In this document: positions 1 through 14,278 of the stretch, piece after piece
Layout of the letters: every line of letters starts with the position of its first letter
How positions within the stretch are numbered: the first letter of the stretch is position 1
Assembly (NCBI GenBank): GCA_008477525.1
Contig: SPDT01000003.1
Span: forward strand, 62,001-126,000
DNA from: Hypomyces perniciosus
Lineage: Eukaryota > Ascomycota > Sordariomycetes > Hypocreales > Hypocreaceae
Direction: 5' to 3'
Length of the DNA stretch: 64,000 nt
Notes under the pieces: model-generated
Told to the model about the DNA's origin: nothing
Seen by the model: only the letters and a program-made list of their open reading frames with translations
Databases searched by the model: none
Position numbers and translations under genes: made by a program

Positions 1-95
1 AAGAAAACTAGATACAATAGTTATCTACTTAAAACTAACTATATAAGTCGTTTAATTACTATAAAATTAACCTTTTAAAACTATAACCTCCTAAC
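1..95. other. AT-rich flank, nothing recognisable
   Basis: This short AT-rich stretch lies to the left of the first solo LTR. No reading frame or repeat boundary can be recognised in it. It may be the edge of a repeat that starts outside the window. Confidence 0.5.
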
Positions 96-100
96 CTTTA

Positions 101-680
101 TATTAAAAAGGAGGGCTAGAAAGTAAGGATTTTAGTGTATCTAGGTAACCTTCCTATTCTGGCTAGACCCGGAATTAGGCCCGACGCTAGGACCAAGTTC
201 CTGGAGAAACTTCGGTATAAATCAGGAAATTTCTATTGTCTTTAACGATAACAATTAAGCTAGGACCAGCTACCCTGCCTACCCTAGACTCAATACAATA
301 GGCATAATGGCTATTATGAAAAATCTGACCAAAATGGTTTCCTGTTTGTATGGCCGTGAGTCGATTTAGCCGATTTCCTATACAAATAAATTTTGCGGAA
401 AATAGAAATGCAGCCATGAACCTAATTCTGCCACAGCACGCCTATTTTTAGGTTGGCGGACTATTATAAAAGATAAAGTATTGTTCTACAATCACTTTTA
501 TAATCCAGCTGCATATTACTAGATATTTTATAGCTTTTAGCTATTAGATCAGTTACAATTTAATTGTTTAGTCTATTATTTACCTAGTAAACTCTTAGTT
601 GTTTCCTTATTACTGCGTTATATACAGCTTCCTAGAAGCTATATATAAATAAGGTTTAGTATAACCTTGTTATTTTAACA
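101..680 (+). repeat. Solo LTR of the Ty1/copia family, with 5-bp target duplication
   Basis: A 580-bp LTR. It starts TATTAAAA, which fits TGTTAAAA after one G-to-A change, and ends TTTTAACA, so the termini form an inverted repeat. The same CTTTA pentamer lies immediately left (96-100) and right (681-685), which is what a retrotransposon leaves after LTR-LTR recombination. Two relatives are in the window: 10,467-11,042 in the same orientation and 14,279-14,853 inverted. This copy keeps more G+C than either of them. A 76-residue minus-strand reading frame at 187-417 is internal to the LTR and is not a gene. Confidence 0.85.
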
Positions 681-685
681 CTTTA

Positions 686-1150
686 TAAATAAAAAGATTA
701 TTAAATAAAAAATTATTTAATTTTAAGAATCTAGACCTATTACTACTATTAAAAATGTACTTTTATAAGCTAAAGCAATTAAATATAACTATCAACTATA
801 AAGTAAATTAATTATAAAAGTCTATAACCTAAATTTATATATTTCAATTAAGAAAGATCCTTTATTATTTATAAGATTTACTGTAAATCTAGGTATAGTT
901 AAAAGAGCTTAATTAAGTATTTATTAAAGCACTTATAGACTTAAGGTTAAAGGGAAATATTATTTCCTATTAATTAGCTGTAAAATATAATATAAAAATA
1001 TACCCTTACAAAGCAGTTAACATTATATTTAATAATAAGTAAATAAATATATATAGTGAAACTATTATTTAAATATATATAAGCAATATATAAATAGCAG
1101 CCAGATTTTATATTATATTTAATAAAGTCTTAATGCCTTTTATTTTCAGG
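686..1150. other. AT-rich leader or gag-side part of a gypsy relic
   Basis: RIP-degraded sequence between the solo LTR and the first recognisable part of the downstream gypsy element. It is probably the 5' part of that element. Neither an LTR nor a gag motif can be identified. Confidence 0.4.
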
Positions 1151-4100
1151 ATATTATTTATTTAAGCCGCCCAGTTAATATTTAATTATATATTAAGGAA
1201 TAGGGATTTATATATAAAATATAAAATAGGCAATATTTAAGTTATTACCCTGGCGACTAAAGCTATCCGTTAAGAATATAAAATAAAGGAATTATATAAC
1301 CTAAAGCTAAAATAATATTAACTTTATATTTAAGTATAAAGTTAATAAAGTAAAGGAAAGTTTAAAAAACCTTTATTTTACTTTTAGGGAGAAGGTTTTA
1401 TATAGACTATTAGAGTAAGCTAAAAAGGATTTAATTTGGCTGCTATTAGCTAATAAATTAAAAGATTAAATAAAAGTAATAAAGAAAGGAGTAAAGAAAT
1501 TTAAAGAAATAGAAAAATAAAAGAGAAAGTCTTAAAAGAGAGCGCGAAAGCATAAATAAATTAAAACTAATACTATATATAAAAAGAAAAGTATAAAAGT
1601 CTATATAGTAAATAATGCCCTATTTAACAGTTTTATTCTTACTAGGAATCTTTATTAAAAGTAAAAAAAGTAGGATAAAGTTAAAGATAATTTAAATCTT
1701 ATTACCCCTTTCACTAAATATATTACCCTAAAGTTCTTATTAATTAAAGCTAGGTTAAGGCCTATACTAGACCACCTAGCTATAATCCTAAAAATAGTAA
1801 AAGGGAAATTGATAGAATAAGAAACTGCAATCTTAGTATAGATCTTAAAAAACAGGGAAATAACACTTTCCTAGGACTTTATAAAATGCAGAAAGCTGGA
1901 CCTTAAGATCGCCCTACTATAGACTATTTATATAGTAGAGTATAACGCTTAGTAAAGCAGCAGTATCTTAATCTTTAAAGGTATAGAAAAGAAAGTAATT
2001 AACCTGCTATAAATATATATTAAGAAAGGTCTTTTAAAGGAAAGCTATAGGCTATATAGGAACCTATTCTTCTTAATATAGAAAAAAGATAGTAGCCTTT
2101 ACTTTATTAATTCTATTATATAAATAAATAAAGTAACTATTAGGGATACTTTTATTTTATTAAATATAAATTAAGTTAGTAAGGATTTTGCAGGTTATAT
2201 AATACTATTATTACTAGACTTTTTCTTAGGCTATAATTAAATCCCTTTTAATAAAAAAAGCTGAGATATAACTATATTTATAAGCTTTACTAGCCTTTTA
2301 AAATACTATACCTTCCTAATAAGCGCTATAAACTTAATAGTGCAATTCTAGTATATTATTCTTTAAATACTATTTAATTTTATACTTACAGTTTACTAGC
2401 TATTTTTAAATAATATTATAGTGTAAGGTTTAAAGTCTATATATAGCAGGGAAAAAGTAATACCTAGGCTTTAATACTATATTTTAAAGTATCTCTAGAA
2501 TTTTAATAAAACCTTTATTAATATTAAACTATTAAGATATATAATCTTAGCAATAAAATCGGTTTTTTATTAAGAATCTGCTAAGTTAATAGAGTATTTA
2601 TACAGAATAAAAAGGCATTAACTGGCTATAGGTAAAATTATTAAAATTAAAAAATAAAAAACTATAAAACTATTAATAAAGTTTAATCTTTTTTTAGTTT
2701 AGTTGGCTACTATAAATACTAAATCGAATATTTTACGTAAATTACTAAGCCTTTAATAACCCTATTAAAAAAAAAGACTCTTTAAAGGTAAATAAAAAAA
2801 TAATAGTAAGCTGTAAATAAACTTAAAGAGCTTATTCTTCCCGCTTTAATACTAGTAATATTAAATGTAAGTAAAGGATATAGGGAGGTAATCTTTATAA
2901 TTAACGCTAGTATAGTAAATTAAGGGGCTGTCTTAATATAGATTATGGAAAGGAAAAGACAACTAATTTAATATAAAAGTAAATACTGGCTTTTATTAGA
3001 AATAAAGTATAATGCTATAAAACAGGAATATAAAGCCTTACTCCAAGCCTTTAAAAGGCTATATATTTACATCTATAGACTTCTATTTATAATGGAAACA
3101 GACGTTAAGGTAGTTATTAATTTAATAAATAGTGGAATCAATAATATCCCTAACAGATATATAACCTAATAGATTAATTATATTTTTCTTTTTAACTTTA
3201 CTACTAAATATATCCCTAGGAAAAGAAATATTATAGTAGATACGTTATCCTATAAACTAGTAACCGCTATAAATAAAGTTAAAGTTAAGAAAAAAGGGGA
3301 TTTAGAAGATTTTATAGATATACACTTAAATATAATTTCGTTTATACTATTAAGGGAAAAGTATAGTAAAGAGTTTTAATAAATCGCGTAATACCTTTAA
3401 ATAATATAAAGACTATTTAATCTTCTAGCTATAGACTTCCAGTAACTTAAAAATAAAGTAAAAAGGTTTATTATAAAAGATAGGAAATTATAAGTATAAC
3501 TAATAAAATACTACTGCTAGCCTGCATTTATCTTTAATAGCCTAACTTTAAAGAAAACAGCTGTTTAGAAATATTATACTAAAATAGGCTATAAAGGCTA
3601 AGAGGTAACTTTCCAGTTCTTAAAGGAAAAATACTAATAGCCGCAAATATAAAACAATATATATAAAGCAGTTATATTATAACTTTAATACCAAGGCTTT
3701 AATCGATACTGCCTTAAAAAGCTAGCTATTGCAATAAAACTAACTAGGCCTATAAAGAAAGTCTATTTTAATACCTAATATATCTTAAGTAACTGTAAAT
3801 ATATCTATTTATTTAAAGGAAAATATAACTTTTATAAAGAAATAAAAGTAAAACCTATACCTACTTTATTATTAGTGATAATAATAAAGTTTATATTTAA
3901 ATAAATATACCAAGTTAGTATAATAATTTAGGCTATTATAAATAAAAGATTAAAAATAAAAAAGATACTTTTAAAAGTGTTAATTAATTTAAGAGTTAAA
4001 ATTGTTTAAATATTAGTATATAATCCTAAAGTTAATACTATAGTAAAGGTCGGCTATTAAAGCTTAATATTAATATTAATAAAAATAGCTAGGCTTAATA

Positions 4101-5090
4101 AAAAGTAGTTCTAGAACTTAAATAAAGCAATTATAGCTAATAAATATATAGTAAAAAGCTTAATAGGGTATTTTGCATTTTACCTATTATTTAACTAGGA
4201 ACCGATTTTTCCATTAAAGGTAAAACTATTTACCTAGCAGCTAATTAACTAAAATAAAGTCTATATAATAAAAGATTAATTAATAGTATATATTTATATA
4301 TTAAAGAAAAAAAAGGAAAATATTAAAACAGCTTAAAAGAAAGTACCTGCATTTTAGTAAATATTAGCTAAAAGGATAGATACTAATAATTAATATTTAC
4401 TATAGAAAGTAATTAAACTATTCCTCCTTAATAACTTTATTTTACTTTATAATGCAAAGCGCTAAAAAGACCTTTTAAAAAATATAAAACTAAAAATATA
4501 TTAACTAAGCCTATTTAAAATTAAATTTTAAGTAAATATAATAAAAGTATATAAATTAAAGATATTAAATAAAGTCCTACTTAATAAAACTTACCTAGGC
4601 AAATATTTAAAGAGGTTTATAAAAGATAAATTTAATTAATAGGTAACTAAAAATAATAAAGAGACTTTTATAAATAAAGACTTAAAGGCAAATAAAGATT
4701 TACTTAAAGATAAAGCAGTAAATAGAGTAATAATTAAGGTTATTAATAATCAAAAGCTTAAAAAGCTTTATAGTGACTCTTTAGCTATTAAAGGAATATA
4801 TAGTTAATAAAATTAAATAGTCTAGCTAAGAACTAGGGTATATACTTGCAAGTTAAAGGAAAAAGAAATATTTTAATTAAGATATAGTCCCCTATAATAC
4901 TTTAAGGTAGCTATTCTTAAAATAAACTAAATAAATCAAAATAACTACCTTTATATAAAGGATATATAAAGGGGGATAAGCAGTAATATTCCTAAAAATA
5001 GCTGCTAAATACGATTTTTAAAACGGAGGAGACAGCTACTAATTAAAGTCTACTGCCCTACCTATAAAAAGTATAACTTAAGTATACTAT
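1150..5090 (+). mobile_element. RIP-degraded Ty3/gypsy retrotransposon, gag-pol relic
   Basis: Plus-strand translation, tolerating stop codons, gives the domain order of a gypsy polyprotein. Reverse transcriptase lies at about 1,990-2,600, with the blocks NLFFLI, INKVTIRD and DFFLGYN. RNase H lies at about 2,840-3,300 (METDVKVVINLINSG, then IPRKRNIIVDTLSYK). Integrase and the C-terminal region lie at about 3,600-4,700 (VTFQFLKEKY, then NPKVNTIVKVGYQS, GYFAFYLLFNQEPIFPL and YLGKYLKRFIKDKF). Most breaks are TAG or TAA where CAG or TGG is expected, as RIP produces. The element is not coding-competent. I could not define its LTRs; G-rich sequence at about 4,970-5,040 may belong to the 3' end. Confidence 0.85.
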
Positions 5091-6400
5091 AAAAAAGAAA
5101 GCTGTAAAATTAAATAATTTATTAATTATATTTCTTTATTTACTGTTTATTCTTTAATAGCAAAAATTAAAATAAACTTTTAAACCTACCGAATCGCCTA
5201 ACTCTCTGCCTTTTTATTTCCTTTAAAATAAGGAAAGTCCTTTATAAAATAAAGGGCTATTAAAAGATTAAAATAACTAAAAATTACTAGCTTAATAAAA
5301 GTAGGTATTTAATCCTTTTTAAGGAAAGTGGTAGCTATATCTCAGTTACCATATTAAGGCTAATAACTAAAAAGATATTGCTAAATATAAAGAAAAGCTT
5401 TAAATTAAAGGCAATTTAAATAGTCCTTTTATTAGAAACCTAGGATAAAGATACAGTTATAAAAAGGGAATAAAATATATTCCTTAATAGCTATAACTAT
5501 AATAAACTAAACCTAAAGAACCTTTAATAAAACCAAGGATTACGCTATCGATAAAACAATATAAATAAAGCCTTAATGTACTTTATTTAGTTAAAAAAAG
5601 TATAAAAAAACCACCTATAAATATACAAAATCTCTGCTAGGATATAAATAGGCTTAAAAAGCTTTCCCTTAATAGTATATATAATATTCTAAAGGTATAA
5701 CTAAAAGCCTTTAAAAGTATAGCGCTAAAAGTATTCCTTAAAGGTATAACCTTTAATAAACAATAAAAAAAGCAAGGACAATGCAAATAAAAAAGAGAAA
5801 GTAATTTTTAAATAGATTAGCAAGTTTAACTAACCAATATTAACACCACCTATAATCTAAACGGCAAAATACTCTTAAACCTAAATAAAGTTAAAAAAAG
5901 ACACTAATTAAATAATACCTATTTACCAAAGCCTTATCTAGGGTAAATAGTTAAGTAAAGAGATAAAGTTAGGTTTAACCTTTCCAAGATAAAGAAATCT
6001 CGCTAAAAGTTTTCTCCCTTATAATAAATATATTAATAAAGTCGGCTATATTAAGCAACTAATAATAGGCTTTTCTAGCAGGATCCTTTATAATTAAATA
6101 ATAACTAAAAAGGATTAAGAGAAAGGGAAAAGAGGGAGAAAGAAAAGAAAAGAAAAGTAAACAAATTATAAAGGTTACTTTAAAGGAGCAGTGATTTTTA
6201 TATAATAAAAAAACTACCCTATATACTAAACTATATACCTATACCTATAAAAAGATAAATATAATATTATACTCTGCCTCTCTTTTTTCTCTTTATTTAC
6301 TTAACTATAATCCTATTCTACTATAAAGTATTTGCCTTTACCTTAAATCCTACTTTAAAATTATTTAATTATACCCTTTTTCCTTCTCTACTATAATACC
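5090..6400. other. AT-rich unassigned repeat sequence
   Basis: RIP-like sequence between the gypsy relic and the copia relic. It includes a purine-rich run of GAAAAGAAAAG-type repeats at about 6,115-6,165. No domain can be read. It may hold the gypsy 3' LTR and the copia 5' end in degraded form. Confidence 0.4.
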
Positions 6401-9400
6401 CTATTTAAAAAAAGACCTTTACCCTTTTACTTTATTTTTCTAGCCTATAAAAGGTAAACTAAAAACTCTGCTCCTTTACAATATTAACTAAATATCCCTA
6501 AACCGCATTAAAAACTTCTTTAAGCTAAACAAATAAAACCTTACTATTAATTCTACTATAAGTTAATATAGCTATTAACTATTATAAATCTACCTTTAAC
6601 TTAACTAGTATATTAACAGTTACCTATAACTACTAGTTAAAACAATAATTACTTTAAACTTTATTTACTATAAAAATCTTATACTAATACTTAACTTTAA
6701 GGTAAATAAATAGTACTTTTATATTAAAAATATCTATAACTTTTTATATAACTTTTCCTATAAAAAATAAACATTAAACTTTACCTTACAGGCAATACTT
6801 TATATAATAGTAAAAGGATTAGCGACTATTAAAGCAGTTTAAATTAAAATTATAATACCTATAAATGTATTTAAAGGTACCTTTACCTTTAATTAAATAA
6901 TACTTTAAACTTTCAGTATTCTTGATAGACTATAAAACTTCTAGTACTTTACTAAAAGATAATAAATTCTTATAAAGTTAATTTATTTCTTTAAACACTG
7001 GTATACTTATATTTTTAATAAATGCAGGGACCTTTATTACTTTAACTTTTATAAATATAACTGTAAGCGTTAAGTGCAGCAGTTCCTCGATTTATAGGCT
7101 TATATAGTTAAAAAAGCCAGATTTCCCTATTTATTTAGCTTTTATATAGTCCTATATATAAAATAATCTAGAGCTAATAAATATACCTACTTAAGCCTAT
7201 TTTAAATCTAGTAAACGCTCTATAAACTTATTAGTATTAAGTTAAATTAATTGGTAGGACCTTTAAGCGTGATCCCTATCTCCTTTAGCCTTAGAAAGTA
7301 TAGAATAGCTAACTTAAAGGGATTTAAACTTTTGCTTTAGAATTAATACTAATACCTATACCTTAAAAGCTTAGCTAAAAGCTATATAAATATAGTTTAG
7401 GTGTTGCACTAATCCCTAGCAGTAAATAAACTTACTATTATAAATTCTAAAATAAACATTAAAGATATCCTGCCGTTTTTAATTAGGTATTATTTAATTA
7501 CGTTAAATTAAAGCTAATAAGCTTTTCCTGGAATAACTTATAAAAGGAATATAATAAAGAGTAATAGTTAGTGCTTCACTGACTTTAAAGTACTAGTGAA
7601 TAACCTTATAAAGGAGAATAGGTTAATATGTTATAATAATAGTTTTTTTTCAATAATTAATTACCTTCCTACCTCTAGGCATTTAAAAAAGATTCTAATA
7701 ACAGCACCTAATACCTAAAATGCAACTTTTTATATTAATAATACCTATACCCCTAACTATATAGCCAAGCTAGTTATAGTAAAGGAAAAGAAAAGTATTT
7801 TCCTTTACTTTTATAAATAATATTAATAGTGAAAAAATAAAATAATACTATTAGCCTAGTAAAATAAACAGTATCCTTTATAAAAACAATAGTAGGACTA
7901 GTAACTAAAAGTAAATTAATGCGTTTCTTAGTAACGCTATAACCTATAGGACCCCTATTAACTATACTAGCTATTGCCGATAATACTAAAACCTTAGATA
8001 TATAGTTAGTTTCCTTTAAAAAAATTGTAGCTTTTCCAATATATTAAAGGATAACTAAGACTTAAAGGATAAAAGAGTTTCAGGAGTTATTACTAAACTT
8101 AATTAGCAAGCAACCAAAGACAATAAAAAGGCGCTTTTAAAACTAGGTAAAAAAGGGTAAGCTATAATAATAGCCTTTATAGTAGTAATAAAGAAAACTG
8201 TACCTTAGTATTCCTAAGTCTAATAAATTACAGCCTTAAAGATATACTATACCTTAATGTTACCTAGGCTAATAAATAAATTAACTTAAAACAATATTTA
8301 AAAATAAGTCTATATACCTATATAAATAATACAATGATTAATATAAAATAAACGGATAGCAGCTTAAAATACCTAGCAATAGAAACATTAATAAAAGGGG
8401 ATTATTTAATTATAATAATTTTAATAAAAGGGGAATAATTTAATATAAATTAGATAGGGAGGAATTAATAATATAAATAGTAGTAGTTTTACTTTTAATT
8501 TTCTTTCCCTTTTCTTTTAATAATACTTTTTCCGCTATTTTCCTATATTATTTATATTTTCTTTAAATATTATTATATTAATATTAAGGGAATTAATAGG
8601 AAAAGCATTTTATTAAAATTCGCTACTTTTATTCGCGAATACTTATAGGGAGGGTTTTATTAAAGGTAACTAATATACTTACTGCATCTATATTGTTTTT
8701 ATTAGTTTACCTAAGAAAGGTTAGCTGCTTATTTAAGTAGCTACTAGATTAAGAAAGTATAGGAGTATAAAGATATACAGATAAACCTAGTTTAATAAAC
8801 ACTAACCTTTTTCCCCCTTTAATATATAACCTTACTTATAAGAATATAGCTGCTAAGGTATATAAAAGTAACTATTAATTGCTTTTAACTTCTAGTATTA
8901 TAATTAAATAATCTGCAGTATCTTTTAGTATTTATATTACTTAATCGCCGCTTTATAATTCTATTAAAAGCGCGGTTCCTGCACTTAATACTAATTGTTA
9001 TATATAGGTGTATATATATTGTATATATGTTTTAAAGCGCTAATTCCCCCTTAATAAACTATATTAATCAAGCTTCCCTTAAAATTAAATTTATTTTTAG
9101 AAAGCTAGGTTATAACCTTAATATAAATTAGGTTATTTAGTTATAGAAAGCTCTTTATAGTTTAAAATAGTCCTTTAGAGAATAGTAATAGGCTTTATAA
9201 GCCTTAGGAAATAAACTAGGATATAAGCCTTTAATTTTTAATTCTACTATTCTTTATAATTTAAATAACGGTATTTTTATTATTATTTATATAGATAACT
9301 GTCTTTTTATTAGACTAAATAAAGAAGCTATAGCCTAGCTAAAACTAGCTTTTAATAAAGTTTATACTATAGAAAATAAAGGCCCTGCCTTTTTCTTTTT

Positions 9401-10466
9401 AAGGGTTTAAATAATTACGGATAGAAAAAAAGATCTTTTTTAGCTTTCCTAGAAATAGTATATTATTGAAGCTTTAAAGTTTTTTAACCTTTAAAACTTT
9501 AAGCCTATTGAATTACCCTTATAGCCCTCTCTTTTAACTAACAAAACTATAACTAAACTAAATAAAGCTAATAGTAAGCTTTTTCAAGCTATTATTAATA
9601 TTATTATTTACTTAACAATTTACATTTAAGTAGATATTAGCTTTCTAGTCCAGTAACTGGCTAAATAATTTTAAGGCCTTTATAAAAAGCACTTAAACGC
9701 AGCCTATAACCTACTATAGTATTTAAATAATACCTAGGATCTAGCTATTTAATATATTAGAAAATCTAGTTTTATACCTATTAGTTATTATAATAGTGAT
9801 TTTGTTAGGGATAAAGAATTAAGTAAATTAATTTATAGCTATATTATTAGAGTTGCTAATAGGCTAATTAACTAGAAATTAAAAAGGGGCTTAATTATTT
9901 ATTTTTCTATATAAAAAGCAGAGTTTATAGCTTTTATAAAAGCTATTAAACAGATTTTAGTAACTTATTAATTTATATAAAGAGGTAGATTAACTAATTA
10001 GATAGCTAATCTCTTTACTTAATAATAATAAAGGTACTATTTCTACCTTAAATAACCCTCCCTTTATAATCGAAATATACTTTATTACAGTTTTATTATA
10101 TTAAGGAATAGGTTAAGAATAGTATTATTATAGTTAACTATCTGGAAACCAGTAATATAGTTACTAATAGGCTTATTAAGCCTCTTTTAGGTCTAAAATT
10201 AAGGAACTTTATAAGTCTCCTTAATCTTAAGCTTTTACTTAAGGTTTATACCTAAAGTCCTTATCCTTTCTTTTTTATAGTTATTAGCTATTTTCTAGCA
10301 ATTAGCTATCCTAGTTATTCCTATTATTTTTAGCTATATTAGCAATCCTTATTATTCTTTACTATATTAATTATCCTGTTTAGTTTTCATATTTTAATTA
10401 CTTTCCTATATTTAGATCCTATATTTACTTTAAAGTTATATAAAATAGAATTTATTTTAGAGGGAG
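6400..10466 (+). mobile_element. RIP-degraded Ty1/copia retrotransposon, internal region
   Basis: The plus strand reads as a copia polyprotein with many TAG/TAA interruptions. The clearest part is reverse transcriptase at about 9,040-9,540: KALYSLK, then YNLNNGIFIIIYIDN where the family has a YVDD-type box, then KGPAFFFLRVQI. RNase H follows at about 9,770-10,020 (YNSDFVRDKELSK, then KAEFIAFIKAIKQIL). Upstream, 6,900-7,800 is probably protease and integrase but is too damaged to map. A purine-rich tract at 10,457-10,466 directly precedes the 3' LTR. The aspartate-to-asparagine change in the catalytic box is a G-to-A transition expected from RIP. No 5' LTR is visible, so the element is 5'-truncated or composite. 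Confidence 0.8.
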
Positions 10467-11042
10467 TATTAAAAAGGAGGGCTAAAAAGTAAGGATTTTA
10501 ATCAATTTAGGTAACCTTCCTATTCCGGCTAGACCCGGAATCAGGCCTAATGCTAGGACCAAGTTCTAAAGGAACTTTAGTATAAGGAAATTTCTGTTAT
10601 TTTTAATAATAATAATTAAGCTAGGACCAGCTACCCCGCCTACGCTAAACTTAAGATAATAGCTATAATAGCTATTATAAAAAGTTTAACTAAAATAGTT
10701 TCCTGTTTATATAGCTATAAATTGATTTAGCTGATTTTTTATATAAATAAATTTTGCGGAAAATAGGAATGCGGCTATAAACCTAGTTTTACTACTATAT
10801 GCCTATTATTTAATTAAAGGACTATTATAAAAGATTAAGCTATTGTTTATATAATTACTTTTATACTAGCTGTATATATATTAAATATTCTATAGCTTTT
10901 AGTTATTAGATTAATTATAATTTAATTGTTTATTTATTATTAACCTAACTAAACTTTTAGTTATTTCCTTATTGCTATATAATATATAGTTTCCTAGAAG
11001 CTATATATAAAAAAGGTATAGTATAACCTTGTAATTTTAATA
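10467..11042 (+). repeat. 3' LTR of the plus-strand copia element
   Basis: A 576-bp sequence colinear with the solo LTR at 101-680. It shares the GGAGGGCT start region, the AGACCCGGAAT block and the CTAGGACCAGCTACC block. It follows the RNase H region and polypurine tract of the copia relic, so it is that element's 3' LTR. It ends in TTTTAATA, the RIP-changed form of TTTTAACA. It is more AT-rich than the 101-680 copy. Confidence 0.8.
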
Positions 11043-14000
11043 CTAATAGCTTTATATTTTTAAAAATTAAATATATAGTCTTTATTAACAATTAAGTTAT
11101 TATATAGCTTTTAAAAGAGTATAACTTTTATTAATAATAGCTATATTCTAAATTAACTTTAAAACTATTAAAATAATAGAATTCTAGAAATATAATAGTA
11201 AATTAACTGTTAAAATAATAGCTTAAAGCTAGTTTAATAAAAGTTTAATAAAATATTTAATAAAACTATTTTATTTATAAATATAAAGGCTATTAAAAAA
11301 AACTCCCTTTAATTTTATTTAACTTTAAAGTGTTAAATTAAGTTTTTTTATATTATTATAATAAAACTTTTTTAACTATTAATTATATTAAACTTTAAGA
11401 CTTTTAATAAAAGTTTTAATAATAGTTAAAAAGGTAAGTCCTTTTTTATTTTTAAATAAAAATAACTACTTATATTTAAATTTATTGTCTATTATAAATA
11501 AACCACTAAAGGCTTTATTAAAAGGCATTAACTGTATATTAATAATATTTACTTTTAGTTTATTTAAACTAATAAAGGATTAAAGATTTACTTAAATTTA
11601 AGCCTCTTAATAGCTTTACCCCTATTATATATTAACTATTAAAATTTACTATCTTTTATTTAGTTAAAACTAAAAACTTTAATAATTATTTTAATAGTTT
11701 TTTGAAAAAGATTTCAGTGAATATAGCTGTATTTTTTATATTATAAAAGGGCTAGTTATAATAGTGTATTATTATTAGTATTAAATATAATAATATCTCC
11801 TTTATATTTAATAGCTTTAGTTTTTAAGTCTTTAATTATAAAGAATTTCTTTATAGACTTATCCTCTTTTAATCCTTTAAGAATTTAAGGCAGTAACCTT
11901 AAATCCTTTACTTTATTTAGGGTTTTAAAGGGTTTAAAAGGGCTATTTCCCGTTTTAATAAACTTAAAACTAGTTTTAGCTAGTTTAGTTTATAGCTTTA
12001 GAAATTCAATATATTATTTAGCTTTATCTTTATTAAAAGCAGGAATTTAAACTTTTATTAAATAATAAACTTTATAGCTATTAGTATAAAAATATAAGGT
12101 AATATAACCTTTTATAAATAAGAAAAAACCTATTATAAAAGGGTTAAAGAGATTAATTAAATCTTTAATCTTACTATATAAAGTATTTCTTATTAAATAT
12201 CCTTTAACTTAATAGTATTTTAAGCTATTTATAACATTAATATTAAAGCTTAGGCAATAAAGGGTATCTAGTAATTTAATTTCTTTATATTTATACAATT
12301 TAGATACTAGAATCTAATAAGTGGCTATTCCTATTCCTTTTAGGATTATAGGGCCTTTACTAGTAAAAACAGTGCCTAGGTTTCCTTAATTAGGCTAGTA
12401 ATTTATAAACTATTTTTTATTGTTAAGTATATAAACTAATAACCCTATATTATATAGTCAACTATCTTTATTACTTATAGTCTCAAAGGGTTTTTTAAAT
12501 TTAGAAAACTTAAAAAGCTTCTTTTTTTATTTAACCTATTTCTTAGCTTTTAAAGTATATTAAAGATCTATATTAAATTCCAATAATAAATTAAAGTCTA
12601 AGGAATTTGAATCTTTAAATAAACTAAAAAAAGCTTTAAAAGCTAGGTTATAAACTAGAAAGGCAAAATTAAAAAAATTATTCTTTTATCCTTTTTTAGT
12701 CTTTCTTCCTTTATTAAACTTAAGACCTAGCTTTTAATTCTTAGAATTAATTAAAGGCTTCTAGCTACAATTAGCTTTATTAACTTTATAGGCATTAAAA
12801 ACTAGATTCCTATTTTCTTTTAATATATCTGCTATAAGAAACGAAAAGGATATACTATTATTTAATTGTTTAGTAACTATTAGGGTTTTAATAATTCCCT
12901 TAATTCTCTTTATTTACTATAGAAAAGTCTTTTCTAAAGCACTTAAATATTAATTAATTTAATTTTAAATATTAATATTAACTTTAATTATAGTTAACTT
13001 AACTAAAAATCTGCTAAAATTAATATTAAACTCGGTTATTATGCCTTTATAGTTTATATAAAATAAAGAGTAAAATTCCCTATAAAGGGATTCTTTTTAT
13101 AAATTATTAGAATAACTATATTGGCAATAAAGTGCAATATATACTTCCTTAAAATTTAAAATTTAAGTTATAGTAATAGTTAATATAGCTATAATAGTAT
13201 CCTTTATTAAAATAAAAAGTAAAGCCTACTTTAATTTAAAAAGGGAATCTATTATTTCTAGTATATTAAGAAAAGTAGTATATTTTATAGCACTTAATAT
13301 TATAGTAAATAACTGTTTTTATTAGTTAAAATTAGTAAGGCTAGATAACTTATAGCTTTCTAGGAAGTTATAGACTTTCTTTAAAGCCTCTTTAATTAAA
13401 TTACTATTTAAGGTATTAATATTAGTTTAAGGTTTAATAATAGGGGCAGGAGGTACTAGTATAGGAGGTGCTAGTATAGGAGCTACTAGGCTAAAAGGTT
13501 TATTAAGAGGTATAGCTTATTAGATTAATATTTTAACTAAAATAAATAAATTATTAATAATTTTATTTTAGTTTACTATTAGCTCTTTAACTTTATTAGA
13601 CTAGGTTTATTGGTTATAAAGACATAAGTAAAGACTAGCTATTTAGCTAGCTAATTAAGAATAATTAAACCTTAATAGTCTAGGAGTTTTGTCTTTACTT
13701 AAGGGAATAAAGGACCTATAACCCCTAAATAAATAACTTATAGCTTCTAACTATATACTATAATAATAGTATTAAGAATACCTTTCTTAAGTTATATTAT
13801 AAATGCTAGGAATATACTTATAAATATAAATTAAAGATAATTGCCTAGTTACTCTTTAATAACTATTAATATAGCAGTAATAGTACTAAAATAATATTAA
13901 TTCTTTAATTCTTTAAAAATCTTATCTATAAGTTAAAGGCTAGAGTAAACTCTATAAAGAATAGCATTAGAAAATACTAATAACCCGCTCAAAGCATTAA

Positions 14001-14278
14001 AAGGGCATTAAGGGAAGTATAATGTATTATTTTTTAATTTCCGGAAAAGGAGCTAGCAATATACTAAAACCGCAGTTTTTTTAGTTTCTAAGCACTAAAG
14101 TCTATACTATAATACCTACTAAATAATACTATTACAAGTATTAAAGGAAGTATAATTCTTTATTCCCAGAATAGACTTAACTATAAAAACCAGCTAAAAA
14201 GCTATAAATAATAGTTAAGGAAAACTATTAAAATTTCTAAATTTCTGCCTTAAAGATTACTCTTTTAGGCTTATAACC
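11043..14278 (-). mobile_element. RIP-degraded body of a minus-strand retroelement
   Basis: AT-rich sequence lying inside an inverted copia-type LTR (14,279-14,853), which would be its 5' LTR. On the minus strand, the first bases after the LTR (TAGGTTATAAGCC) could be a decayed primer-binding site. Further in, the minus strand reads a proline-rich stretch (APILAPPILVPPAP, about 13,440-13,490) and a fairly open stretch at 11,700-12,050, neither of which I recognise. No RT is visible, so the element probably keeps only its 5' half. The class rests on the LTR, not on domains. Confidence 0.45.

Noticed and set aside
187..417. 76-residue minus-strand open frame
   Set aside because: It lies wholly inside a solo LTR and has relatives in two other LTR copies that are not open.
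6115..6170. Purine-rich GAAAAG repeat as a regulatory element or CRISPR-like array
   Set aside because: No spacers or regular unit; it is simple-sequence drift in a degraded repeat.
101..11042. A single 11-kb element bounded by copia LTRs
   Set aside because: The first LTR has its own CTTTA duplication on both sides and a gypsy element lies between, so these are separate insertions.
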